Of a DNA stretch of 64,000 bases, positions 10,905 to 21,953 are shown one piece after another (position 1 is the first letter of the stretch; each line of letters opens with the position of its first letter). The DNA comes from Salminus brasiliensis (lineage: Eukaryota > Chordata > Actinopteri > Characiformes > Bryconidae): contig NC_132880.1 in NCBI RefSeq assembly GCF_030463535.1, positions 33,256,342 through 33,320,341 on the forward strand. The letters are read 5' to 3'. The position numbers and the translations under genes were made by a program. The notes beneath the pieces are model-generated. The model made no database searches and was not told where the DNA came from. It saw only the letters and a program-made list of their open reading frames with translations.

Positions 10905-11039
10905 AAACTTGGATCAAATGTTTTAAGATGTTTAAATGTTTTCAGTTCAATCAGGAGTGTTTGACTGGTACTATACATATTTTTGATTCCTAAGACTACA
11001 AAAACCATTTTTGTTATTGTTCACATTTTGACATAATGT

Positions 11040-11185
11040 AAATCTGACAGTTGTTCTTTACAATGTGGCATAATTTTGTGATGAATGGATTGGAATAAAA
11101 TATTTTATAGATATCATAGACTTCCATTGAAAGTCACATTTTTTTTCCTTCTCCTGTAAAGTTGTCATTTTGAAGATACATGTTT
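11040..11185 (+). repeat. Dispersed repeat family R1, copy 1
   Basis: Contains CTCCTGTAAAGTTGTCATTT and AAGATACATG, preceded by TTCTTTACAATGTGGCATAA. The same blocks occur in the same relative order at 52615-52770 (inverted), and partly at 53652-53715 and 54875-54985. Confidence 0.6.
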
Positions 11186-11365
11186 TTTTGTATGACATCA
11201 ACTATATGCTTTTCTTTACACAATGTGCACATAAACTACATTTAATAATGTAGCTCATTTAGTATATTATTTAAATTAAGCCTCTTGACCTGAGCTTGTA
11301 GTGCATGCTTTTCTAACTTGTATTTGCAGTGTTAAACCCAAGTTGACTCAACATTGCCTGGGAGG

Positions 11366-11407
11366 TTCTCTTTCTCTTTCTCTCTCTCTCTCTCTCTCGC
11401 TCTCTCT
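11366..11407. repeat. (CT)n microsatellite
   Basis: A pyrimidine tract dominated by CT dinucleotides; it produces spurious Ser-Leu ORFs. Confidence 0.9.
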
Positions 11408-12580
11408 TCCTGATCTGTTAGTCTTTTGCCATGTGCAGAAGAGAGATTGGAGGTGTAGAATGCTGCTGGACACACATGGCTGCTTTTGGGTTTGCTGTGT
11501 TGGCAAATGGATGCCCTGCTTAGTCTGCCCTTGCTCCAGTATATAGAGTGAAGTCTTTAAATTGAGTGCTGCTGTTTGCTCGCCAGAAATGGGTTTAAAT
11601 GTCAAGTCAGGTCAGAAAACAACAGCATAATGACATTCTCACTGTCTCCAAGACCCCTGTGGGATATATCCTATTGTTATTCTTAGATAAAGGAAGGAGA
11701 AGGAGAATGCTCTCATATATTATTTATACACATTCCTTGCATTCACACCAAGAAAAAAACAAGTAAATGAAGAGATCAGATGAGCAAAACCAGTGTTCTT
11801 CATCAGTTCAGAAAAACATGTCAAATGAAGTAGCGCATGAACAGGGTTGTTCAGTTTTGTCCATTTTTTATTGATTGGCTATTTTTTATACCTTATACCT
11901 TACTCTATTAATCTTTACAATAATTAGTGTGACACAATTACTTACATATCAGTAGTGACAGAACTAGTTACATCATATTAACAGCACCTACTGTATATTG
12001 CACCTATGAGCACATCTCACAACAGCTTGTTTTTTTGTTTATGGTCAGCAGATTTTAATGAGGTCCTGTCTGCACAGATAAGGCTTCTGGTTCTGTACTC
12101 TTTTCACTCTTTCCATGCGGTTCAGCACCACGGAGAGCGCACATGTCCTTGCTCTCAGACAGAATACAATAACCGAAAGTGCTAATTCAGCATGTACTCA
12201 CTCAGCTTCTCCAGATGGAGGTAGAGCACAGACATAGCTTCACAGATGTGTGTGTGTATGTCTGGGTCTATGTTTTTAATTGACCCAGACATCTGTTTTA
12301 AACCAATGAATGAATGCATTTTATTAAAGAGATTTTTTATTTCTGTTTGTCATTTTGTTTCAGTTATTTCAGTATTTTCTTTTACATATAGCTCTTGTTG
12401 TAGTTCAAGTGTAGTGGAGACATGATGCCCAAGGCTCAATTGTATTTTTGCTAGTCTGATTTTGGAATTAGAGAACATGATATTGATCAGTAATTTAGTG
12501 CCCTGTGTTTAGCCTGTACATGCACTGACCTATGTGTAGTCACTGGTAAAGACATTTCTGTATTTTTCTACTCTATTGCA
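11408..12580. other. Intergenic, no gene seen
   Basis: No gene, RNA or repeat family recognised. Confidence 0.4.
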
Positions 12581-12582
12581 TA

Positions 12583-12775
12583 TACACTATATTGACAAAA
12601 GTATTGGGAAACGTTCATTTATGCTCATTTATTGTTTCTCCCGTTGATCCTGCATTTGTTGGAGTAATTGTCTCTACTGTCCAGCAAAGGCTTTCTGCTA
12701 GATATCGGAGCATTGCTGTGAGGATTAGATTTCCATCTCATCCTATATTTATTGTATGGAGCACCATCATAAAGT
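12583..12775 (+). mobile_element. MITE family copy B (left-hand part)
   Basis: It begins with a Tc1/mariner-type terminus, ATACACTATATTGACAAAAG, followed by CTGTCCAGCAAAGGCTTTCT and GGAGCATTGCTGTGAGGATT. It stops at TGGAGCACCATCAT, the point at which copies A and C carry their own sequence. By recall of fish repeats this is the left half of the same non-autonomous element, with an internal deletion. Confidence 0.6.
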
Positions 12776-14230
12776 AAAAATAATTATATTAAAATCCACA
12801 TTGCACTTCATATATGGATTATAAACTAAATCTCTCTAATAACAAACAGTTTTAAATTATTAGTTGATGATTATTGGGCACACAAATATGTTAATTATCA
12901 GTTATTGTTATTAGCTAAGAGGTTTTGCATCAGCCTATCCCTAATAACTATACACATAATGCAGAGTATTTGAAGTATTTGAAGACACATTCCTATAGCC
13001 TAAACATTTTTAAATACATCATAGAATACTCATGATTTATAACCTTTTGTGTCTAATCTGGGTACTGTGGGTTATCAGGCTTCCTTCAGCACCTTCTTCA
13101 TTACACACATGCTTTAAGTGATATATGCTTTAGGTTGGCTCATCAGAGTAATCTGATAACTTCGCTCTTTTTCAATTTAAAAAAGAAAGACTTTATGTCT
13201 AGCCTGGATCACCTAAAGAGCCTTGATTGATTTCTATGCGTATGTGTTAAACTCTAATGAATTTGAAAGTGCCTGATAAGACTACACTCTTCCACAGGGA
13301 CTAAGTGGAGAATTAAACAAATCCCCCAGAGTCTGGAGTAAGTGGAAGCAAAATTCCTTTTTGTTATCTAATTACTTCAGCTGTCTGAATCTAAAGATGA
13401 GACAGATATGTTTTATGGCTGCTCAAATGTTTTATTCTTACATTGATACACATCAAACCAAGAGCTTTTTTAATATGTTTACTTTTTATGTAAATGTATT
13501 AAAATGGCATCCTAGCCAAAAACTGTTACAGTAACCTAAGGAAAAAGGTTTTTGTTCACTATAACGATGGCAGTGGAATGATAGAGCCTGTGTACACCTG
13601 ACACAAACATGCGTTTTGTATCCAGATAGTATCTGGATCTACTAATTTGACTGGATTCTGTTTGCACTTGTCATTAAAATGCGTCTCCAGTGTGAGCACG
13701 TTAGATTTTACTTTCCCGCATAAAAAAAACATTATCAGGGACATAAATACCTGTAAACAACGGTTTAAAACTTTCTTTCTCTGGGAGACCCAGAGTTTAG
13801 AGGAGAAAAGTTTAGAGGAGCCACGGAGGTTCTACAACGCGGTGGAACAGTATGTGGTTCTTGCATTCCTATAACAACTCTATTAGAAAATGCCAAGGAC
13901 TATTTAAACCACAAGGGGCAAACTCAGTACTCTTATCCACTCGGTAAGTACGCACACACACACACACAGGCAGCGCAAGGAAAAGAAAGAGACCTACAGT
14001 AATAATTACTGACTGAATCTGTTCATAGATAATGCATTGCATTTACACGACCACCTCTGAATATGATTTGAGTGATCCTATTATAATCTTATCCCAATGC
14101 GTCTTGGGGCTGTACACCTGGCTTTTCATGTGGAAAAGTGAAGTATGAACGTGATCCGATCACCAAAAACACATCTTAATGGCAGATGTAAACATGCTCA
14201 TAGTGAACCACATTTTAATGCTATAACGAA
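12776..14230. other. Intergenic, no gene seen
   Basis: Unremarkable AT-rich sequence; short (CA)n near 13951-13968. No gene supported. Confidence 0.4.
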
Positions 14231-14237
14231 TCATTTT

Positions 14238-14400
14238 TACAAGGTTCTATGAAGAACCATCTACAAAGAGTTTTCTACCAATGTGAAGAACCCTTTTACA
14301 AGACAAAGTATTAAGCCATTAAATATTCCAATGGTTCTTTAAGTTGTCACGATTCTATCTAGAACCACTGTCTTTGTTAAAGAACCTTTGAAGAACCCTG
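14238..14400. repeat. Hairpin-rich GGTTCT/AGAACC repeat
   Basis: Several copies of GGTTCT and AGAACC lie in inverted order (for example GGTTCTATGAAGAACC), a known style of fish MITE. A fragment with similar words occurs near 29335-29400. Confidence 0.5.
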
Positions 14401-15019
14401 TTTCAAGTAAAACCCTGTGTGTGTCAGCATGTTGTAGGTTTCTGCTCTGGTGGACTTCTCTTTATGACGGCCTCACAGTGTTTTGCCATATGTTCCTAAA
14501 GTTTTGTTGGTTCCATAGATTCCAGCTTTTGGTGTCAAATTCTGATTCTACCATCTGTGTGCCTCTTGAGAAATTAAAATTGAGAAATTGAGGCTTGATG
14601 ACCAGGCTATGTTTATCCAGTTTGGTTTGGGTGAGCCGATGCCCACTGCAGCCTCAACTTTCTGTTCTTGGCTGATAGAAATGGAACCCAATGTGGTTTT
14701 CTACTATTGTAGCCCATCTTCCTCAAGGTTAGACTTGTTCACCACAATTATCTGTTTATCGCAGCTGAGTTACTGTAACCTTTCTGTCAACAATAAGACA
14801 GTGCTATCTGCAGAATGACCAATAGATATTTTTTTTCTCATTCTGCCATTCTGAGTAAACTCTAGAGACTGTTGTGAAAAAAAAGACCAGAAGATCAGCA
14901 GTTTTAGGAATACTTAAACCAGCCTGTCTTGCACCAATGATCATGCTCACTTAAAATCATATCAAATATTTTGATGTGAAGATTACATGAAGCTACTGGC
15001 CAGTATTTGCCTGATATGT
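14401..15019. other. Intergenic, no gene seen
   Basis: No homology recognised; the short ORFs have no motif support. Confidence 0.35.
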
Positions 15020-15230
15020 ATGTGAATGCACACACACAGCTTGTCTAGTCCCTGTGGAGAAGTACTACCAATAGAATAGGACCCTCTGGAACAGATAAAC
15101 ATGAACCTATTGGCACCATGTCTAATGCCAGGTGTGGGCTACAGGGGTGTAAATCCCCCCAGCACTGAGCTGTGGAGCAGTGAGCCTGTGTTCTCTGGAT
15201 TGATGGTGCTCCATCTACTGCATTCTGACC
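15020..15230 (-). mobile_element. MITE family copy C (inverted right-hand part)
   Basis: The reverse complement matches copy A at 6355-6545 over the words TGGTGCCAATAGGTTCATG, GGTCCTATTCTATTGGTAGT and CAGAGAACACAG. It was inserted in the opposite orientation and lacks both termini. Confidence 0.65.
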
Positions 15231-15313
15231 TCAATAACACATAGGGAAACCTGAACTTTCCATTGGAAATCTGAAGTAGATTATGGTTTTAGGTCACCAT
15301 GCATTAGCAGGTG

Positions 15314-15450
15314 GGCCAAAAATAATAGTAACTAATAATATCTAATGTTTTACCTCCCCCTCCCACCACCCACCACAAAGGATTTATAATTTATGTTGAC
15401 TTTAAAATGACAGTCAAATAGCATCCACTTGATATAAGCCTACTGTATAT
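15314..15450 (+). repeat. Direct repeat R2, copy 1
   Basis: Blocks GCCAAAAATAATAGTAA, GTTTTACCTCCCCCTCCCAC, GACTTTAAAATGACAGT and TGATATAAGCCTACTG recur in order at 16719-16958. Confidence 0.65.
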
Positions 15451-16718
15451 TTCCATAGTAACATCACTAAATCACAACATCCACTTTGGATGTAATGTTT
15501 TGCCTATATATTGTTTGTACAGTATACAAGAACAATTTGTGACTGCTAGACAAACTTGAAGTTGTAAACAGGAAAAGGCACTGAATATTTTTCCTTCATC
15601 TCCTTTAATCTGGTAAGTAATTATATCTGATGAAAGTATGACCTAATTTGTCAACTCTGCTTTGAGTCATGTTGGAATATATAATTTTGAGTCATGTTTA
15701 TGTTTTTTTAGGCCTTTGCCTAGACTGATTTTTGAGTCATATTTCTACATTTGGTTGGAACATTTTGAGTCGTGAGTCCAGAGTTGACTGGTTTATTTTG
15801 GCTGTTGTCATAATGTTTATCCCCCACAATTGAAAACTATTATGTAGGTGTAACACGACTGTCATTGGTAGCTAGAGCAGAGGAAGCCTCTAAATAAACA
15901 TGCTCATTTTTGTGCTTCCCTGGACCATTACATTTTTTAGCAATCAATCTTAGCCCTTAAATAGGCTATACCCACCATTTCTCGATTTTCTTGAAGGACA
16001 AATGACAATTGTTGTTCATGTTTTTTAATAACACTCACAAACCATTTTTAGTTAGTTTGGCTGAATGAATGGTCAGAAAATGAGACAGCAATGGAGTTTG
16101 GAGGTGCTCACAAACTGACTTTACCCACACACAATGCAATGGCAGAGAAACTGCACTGAAGACAAATTGTGGTAATTAGCCTGTGTAGACAGTGCAGTCT
16201 GATCAGCGGATATGTAAAATTACAGCCTTGCACTTGGGGATGGGTCAGACATTAATTTGATTTACCTCACTTTCGCCACCCAGAGTGCTTTTTGATAGAG
16301 CACTTTAACGGCTGCATTAGAAGCTGGAGTGCAGGCCAAGAACCACTGCCCATAACGACTGCTTCTTTAGCTCTGACCTATGATGTTATACAACTCAAAC
16401 TCTTACAGAAAGATGAAGTTCCCTTTGGGTGTATGATCTAATCCTAGGTTTTAAGTTTTATTGTGGCATAGTCTGTTCCATTGTGAAAAGTTTTTTTTTT
16501 TGTCATTTAACTGAAACAAAACCATTAGATAGCAAACAATCTAAAGTACAACATCAGTAGATGTCTGAGAACAATGTTAATGTTTTTTTAATTATTAATT
16601 AACTTTGGTTTAAAGTCAATTTAATATAAAAAATGACCTTTTTAACATTGCTAGTGTATCATTTATATAAAATTGATAAATACATTACAATACAATAAAT
16701 AAATACATTGGTCTAAGG
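15451..16718. other. Intergenic between the R2 copies, no gene seen
   Basis: The motif TTTTGAGTCATGTT recurs near 15661-15770 (four TTGAGTC copies), but no gene or element could be identified. Confidence 0.35.
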
Positions 16719-16958
16719 GCCAAAATAATAGTAATCAATTGTTACTATTCAATATTTTTCTTTTTACAAAAGTTTTACCTCCCTCTCCCACCTCCCATCA
16801 CACGCCTTAAAGGCTTGGCTAGCTGTGAGTCCCTATATTTCATTTAGAAATATGTCACGGTTCGAAAGGAAAATGCTTTTTGATTTCTAATTCATGCTGA
16901 CTTTAAAGTGACAGTTTCAAACAGCTTAACACAGCTTGATATGATATAAGCCTACTGC
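16719..16958 (+). repeat. Direct repeat R2, copy 2
   Basis: Same ordered blocks as 15314-15450, with about 70-100 extra bases in the middle (around 16800-16880). Its right edge touches the Tc1 relic. Confidence 0.65.
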
Positions 16959-17195
16959 ACAGTGCCTTTGCAAAAGTTTGGACCCTTGCATTCTTTCTAT
17001 TTTGTTGCCTTACAAGCTGGAATTAAAATGGATTTCTTGGGTGTTTGTATCATTTAATTTGACCATGCCTATCACTTTAAAACTGCAACATTTTTTTATT
17101 GTTAAACAAACAAACAACCTCCCCCCAAAGTCCATACTTTGTAGAGCTACCTTTCTGCAGCAAGTCTCTTGGTGTCTCTATAAATCTGCCATCTA

Positions 17196-17429
17196 TCAAC
17201 TTGGATTTTTGCCCATTCTACAAGGCATAACTTTTTTTTGTTGTAAACTCTTTTGTTGTACAGCAATTCTTAAGTCATACCACAGATTCTCAGTTGGATT
17301 GAAGTCTGGGCTTTGATTACGCCAATCTAAGACACTGAAATGTTTCCTCTTAAACCACTCAAATGTTACTTCAGCAGTATGCTTAGGGTCATTGTCCTGC
17401 TGGAAGATGAACCTGTGTCCCAGTCTCAA
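17196..17429 (-). pseudogene. Tc1 transposase C-terminal catalytic fragment
   Basis: The 77-residue minus-strand frame holds the second Asp (QQDNDPKHT) and the Glu (PTENLW) of the DDE triad, with 34 residues between them, the DD34E spacing typical of the Tc1 group. The first Asp segment (usually WSDES-like) is absent because of the internal deletion, so no active enzyme could be made. The downstream end also drifts into poly-Gln/Lys reading. Confidence 0.85.
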
Positions 17430-17580
17430 ATCTCTGGAAGTCTGAAACAGGTTTTCCTTTTCCCCCTAATTTTCCCTGTATTTATCATTATCTATCGTTC
17501 ATTCAGTTCTGACCAGTTCCCCAGTCCCTGACATTGAAAAACATGATGCTACCAAACATACTACTCCAAATGTGTTTTCT

Positions 17581-17823
17581 TTAAACAATGTTTTTTTTTT
17601 TCAAGATACTCCAATCTCCACTGTGGACTTTTCCAGCTCCAGGTCTCTTTCTTGCCTCTCTGTTTAATGCCTTTCTGGCCTGAGAGTTTTGTTGACCAGC
17701 CATTTCTTGGCAGGCTTGTTGTGGTGGTGTATTTTTCCACTTTGTAATGATGAATTTAATGATGCTCTGTGGAATGATCAAAGTTATTTTTCTATAACCC
17801 ATCCGTGATCTGTACTTCTCCAC
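17581..17823 (-). pseudogene. Tc1 transposase N-terminal HTH fragment
   Basis: The minus-strand 80-residue frame matches the paired-like helix-turn-helix of Tc1 transposases: YRSRMGYRKI with a following PQSIIKFIITKWKN, the recognition helix being embedded in the latter. It is the upstream half of the same relic as 17196-17429, disconnected by deletion and frameshift. Confidence 0.75.
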
Positions 17824-17915
17824 AAATTTGTTGCTGACCTGTTTGGCTTGTTTGGTGGTGCCCCATGTTTAGTTGCGTTGCGAAACTTTGGGGCCTTTCA
17901 TAACAGGTACCCAAG

Positions 17916-19510
17916 GATTAATTAACAGTTTTTAAGGCTGGTTTTACACTGAAGTAAAATTATTATAGTTATTTATTGCAGTTATGTTTGCCATCCTGTG
18001 GGTGAAAGCAGTTACATTTAGTGTTCTTCCCCCCTAATGGTGCTGAAAATGACTTGAGTAAAATCACAATTGTATTTCTTTGTATTTTCTTTTAATTGTA
18101 ACTATTCTTGCAAAAGCCTTTCAGGGATGTTAGATCCCAGGAATGTGTTAATGCTTTCTTTTCTTTATGTCTTTGTATTTTTCTATTTTTATGTAAAGCA
18201 CACGTGCTATACAAACAAACTTGCCTTGTTTTGCCATAAAATTTAAGATGGATAAAAGTGCTAAGAATTAAGCAACTAATCATGTAAACACAGACATTCA
18301 TGCTAAAATTAATGTCACACCATACAGCCTCATCTCTCTGCTTTCTCAAATAATTACAATGTTGCAGATTAGATAAATAAGCAGTTGCTTCATGGTGATT
18401 TCTTAATAATATATTACAGACACAGCAGCCTTAGAACAAACCCTTGGAACCCAAATGAGTTTGGCTTCTTCAAAGAAATGTTTTTTTTTTATGGACATTG
18501 CTGATTATATGTAGTGTTTGCTATGTAACTGTCTAATTAGGATTTGGCATCACATAATCACTGATGAACATGCTGAGGATGTTTTTATTTTTCTTGAAAG
18601 GATGTCATGTGACTTAAAATGTAAACATCTACTATCAGTTTAATTGGAGCTTCTCTCATCTGCACATCATTTGTCCAGGGTCATTATTGGGGTCATTTTG
18701 TTAAAACTCTCACACCGCTTGATTGCACTGAGGAGCACTATTCTTTAATAAGAAAGGGAGCTTTATTAGTAAGATAAGCTGTTATGGTCTGTTTTGCCTA
18801 AACTGTTCACTGGATTCATTTGCTGCCCTTTCAAGTCCCAATCTCAGTACCACCAGCCTTTAGAAAGATAAGTACACTGATTGCCTCAAAATGTCATTTT
18901 TATTAGAAAAAGTTAGCAGAATGTAAGGCATAAAGTTTTGCTCTGTTAGCTCATGATCTTGAACATGAAGGTGCTTCAAAAGGTTAATTTGAGTGAAGTT
19001 ATTAAAGAACCGCTTTTGGTTGTTTCTGAAACCTGCACCTAGGAAAACACTGCCTTGCACATGCTAACATTATTTTATGCATTACTTCACCTATTCAAGC
19101 TCAGAAAAAGCCAGATAATGAGTTGGATCAGTGTACTGGTGAACTGAACAGTTGAAAAACAGTAGTGGGTCTCCAGAAGCATATTTAATCTAACATCATT
19201 TCAACATCATTTTATGTCTGTTGTATGTAACACTGAACTGTGGTATAATGACACTATGATATTATTATTTTATGTAGTTTAGGATAAAACAAAAGATTAA
19301 GATCTTAAAATGCCTAAAAGCAATCAGGGCTTTTACACCAGCGGTATCTTTGTTCGCAATACTTGTCAGGAAAACCTCTTGACCATGTATATGTGTGTGT
19401 ACATGGAGGTGACAGTGTTTGTAGCTTGTGTTTATAGCTTGTGTGTAGTGGACCAGCAGAGAACCATTAGAGAACCAACCAACCATACTGTGCTTTGGGG
19501 TCATCTGATG
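17916..19510. other. Intergenic, no gene seen
   Basis: AT-rich with no recognised family. A TGTAAACATCT word at 18620 recalls a miR-30 seed, but no hairpin was found. Confidence 0.4.
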
Positions 19511-19514
19511 TGGT

Positions 19515-20930
19515 CAGATCCTTTAAGGCAGTTAACCCACGCAGGGCACCTGGTCCTGATGGTGTACCCAGGTGAGTCCCTAGATAGTGTGCCAACCACT
19601 CCCTGACAGTCAGTGATTCACATGCTTTGAGAAAACCCCTGTTGTTCCAGTTCCCAAGACATCTGCTATTGTGTGCCTAAATGACTACTATCCTGTTGCA
19701 CTAACATCAAGATCGGCTGCTCAAAGCTCATTTCTCATCTCATCTCTATTCTGCACTTCCAGCCACAACAAACCCTCCATTGCTCCCACTAATTTACATA
19801 CTGCTCTAATTCATCTCCAGAGAACATCATTTTCCTATCAATGCACTCTGTCCTCACTCTCTTGAGCAAAAACAAATATGTGAGAATATGAACATATGTG
19901 AGAATGCTGTTGATAGAAAGCTCAGAATTTAACACAGTCAGACCCTGACAAACTCACAGACTTAGGTCCAAACACATCTCTGCAACTGGATTCCAGACTT
20001 CCTGGTGGGCAGACCCCAGGTGGTGAGGGTAGAAAACCACTTCTCATCCACTCTGACTCTGAACATAGGTGCTTCCCAGGGAGCTGTGCTTAGCCGTCTA
20101 CTGTGCTCCCTGCTGACACATGACTATCTAGTCAAGCCCAAATCCAACATCATCTTTTACTGATGACACAACCTTCCTATACAGATGAAGTCAGTGCTCT
20201 GTTAGAGTGGTGCTACAGTATGACACTCTGTCTCAAAACCAGCAAAACAAAAGAGATGATTGTAGATTACTGGAAACTGAGGAAGATGAGAGGTCATTCT
20301 TCTGCTTTTAGCAATAAAGCTAAAGTGGAATGAGTCTGCAGTGTTATGTTCCTCAGTTTACGCGTCCTGGGTGACCTCACCTGGTCCCTGCATGCCAGCA
20401 CAGCAGTGAGATCTTCCCATCAGCATCTCTTCTCTCTGCAAAAGCTCAAGAAGTTTGGAAGTCTGAAGAGGTTTGCCTTCTGACATTCACTAACTTCTAG
20501 AGATGCACCATATAGAGCATTCTTGTGGGCTGCATCACTGTCTATAAATGGCAGCTGGACTGTCTGTGACAGCCAGGCCTTTCAGTAAAGTAGTGAAGAC
20601 AGCAGAATTCATCATAGGCAGAAAACCCTCAGTCTTGCAGGACATCTATCAGTCACAATGCCTAAGAAAAATCCACAAAATCAGGTCTACCAGTCACTCA
20701 GCACATGTTCTGTTTGCCATTCTGCCATCTGGCAGGTAGTAATGCAGCATTCAGTTAAAAATGAGGAATAGGCTAAAAAAGAGTTTCTCCCCCTAGGCTA
20801 TCAGGCTACTGATCACATTGTGGAGCTGTGAATTCATCTCCAATATCTCTGTCACTCTGTCACTTTATTATGTATTACATTACTTTTATGGACACAGTCT
20901 CTAAGCCACTTTATTATCACGGTAAGAACT
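19515..20930 (+). mobile_element. L2/Rex1/CR1-group LINE relic (reverse transcriptase to 3' end)
   Basis: Plus-strand frames, broken by many frameshifts, show LINE reverse-transcriptase signatures in order: KAVNPRRAPGPDGVPG (about 19531), PVPKTSAIVCLNDYYPVALTS (about 19650-19710), [18 protein letters not shown] (about 19988), [14 protein letters not shown] (about 20073), a degraded FADD box reading FTDDTT (about 20155), and the C-terminal VVKTAEFIIGRK ... QDIYQSQCLRK ... LFAILPSGR (20590-20739). The copy is 5'-truncated, as is usual for LINEs, and inactive. Confidence 0.85.
20548..20739 (+). pseudogene. LINE ORF C-terminal fragment
   Basis: This 63-residue open segment carries FSKVVKTAEFIIGRKP, then IYQSQCLRK and HVLFAILPSGR, the conserved tail found after the reverse-transcriptase domain in L2/Rex1-type fish LINEs. 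It is the best-preserved coding part of the relic and has no start codon of its own. Confidence 0.8.
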
Positions 20931-21535
20931 CTCTTTACCCCTACCAGTTAAGAAACACTGGTTTACAGTATGCTGATATTAAGAGGCAGCAATAGGTAAT
21001 GATATTACCAGGATACTGACAACTACAGTCAGCTAGATGAGTAAGTAATTAAAATCAATAGACATAAAAAGCCAAAATATGGCTATTATACCGACAATTT
21101 CTTGTCAGAAATATTAAGGCAAATAATTGTAAATAACTAATGCAGAAGTTCATAGGATATGTAAGGCAGCGAAGGATACATCTGCAGTGCCTTCACAAAT
21201 TGGCAAGATAAAAGTACCTTAGCAGGCAGCATTTAATAAAAACATTTAATTCAGACATGACATCCTGCCCTTGAACACTGCCTGAGTAGCCAGAATGTAT
21301 TACATCCAAATATTCTCTCTTTGTAATCGTGCCAGTCCAACTCTTGATCAAACATGGTAACATCAACTGTTGTCTGAAACACTTTGGATATATTAATTTC
21401 AGACATATCCTTCCATTCATGTTATGTGCTTCCTCCTGGGTAATCATTGGGCAAAAAACAGGAAAATCTTTGGACAGGGCAACTGGTTAATTGACGGTTC
21501 CTGCACACATCTTTCTTTTCATACATAGGTGGAAT
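20931..21535. other. Intergenic, no gene seen
   Basis: No gene or repeat family recognised. Confidence 0.35.
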
Positions 21536-21539
21536 ATAG

Positions 21540-21640
21540 CATAGCCAGTTCTCCTACCAGGTGTGTTTTTTGAGAGGTGGGAGGAACCCAGAGTACCCAG
21601 AGGAAACCCAAGCAGACACAGGATCAAGCATCAAATCCTT
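21540..21640. repeat. Dispersed fish repeat fragment
   Basis: Contains GAGGTGGGAGGAACCCAGAG and ACCCAGAGGAAACCCAAGCA, words typical of the same common fish repeat as 9050-9135 (GGAGGAAACCGGAGCACC type). Confidence 0.5.
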
Positions 21641-21660
21641 AACCCCTGACACCTGGAATT

Positions 21661-21953
21661 AGGGTTGAGCAATTAATTGAAAATGAACAGAAACTTGCCC
21701 ATGTCGATATATATTTTTTATTCTGTTAATACATTTGTTATTCTAATCTCATTTCTTTTATTTTTGGTTGGGCCTAATCATTTTCCCTCTGACCCATCCA
21801 TGCTGTGACGTGAAAGCAACATGGAGGAAAACTTGAAACACTGAGCCATTGGAGCAACTCAATTAGCTTATATAATCTTTCTTTAATCGTAATTGAGGTT
21901 AAGGTCGAATTAATTGTGATACTGATTTGAGGTCATATTGCCCAGCACTACCT
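21661..21953 (+). mobile_element. MITE family R3, copy 1
   Basis: It begins GTTGAGCAATTAATTGAAAA and ends TTTGAGGTCATATTGCCCAG CACTA. The same two ends bound a similar-sized segment at 58829-59142, in the same orientation. The ends are partly inverted copies of each other (GAGCAATTA against GGGCAATATGACC). No ORF. Confidence 0.65.

Larger units (their letters stand above)
16960..17915 (-). mobile_element. Tc1-like transposon relic, internally deleted
   Basis: The terminus CAGTGCCTTTGCAAAAGTTT begins the element at the low-coordinate side. On the minus strand, 17823-17581 encodes a Tc1 N-terminal DNA-binding region (EKYRSRMGYRKI, then IIKFIITKWKN) and 17429-17196 encodes the C-terminal catalytic part (FQQDNDPKHTA, then QSPDFNPTENLW). 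The middle of the transposase, including the first catalytic Asp, is missing. The far end breaks off at about 17915 without a matching terminus. Non-autonomous fossil. Confidence 0.85.

Noticed and set aside
16978..17316. 112-codon + strand ORF
   Set aside because: Lies antisense to the Tc1 transposase relic and has no homology of its own.
18615..18640. miR-30-like seed (TGTAAACATCT)
   Set aside because: Match stops after about 11 bases and I found no complementary arm forming a precursor hairpin.
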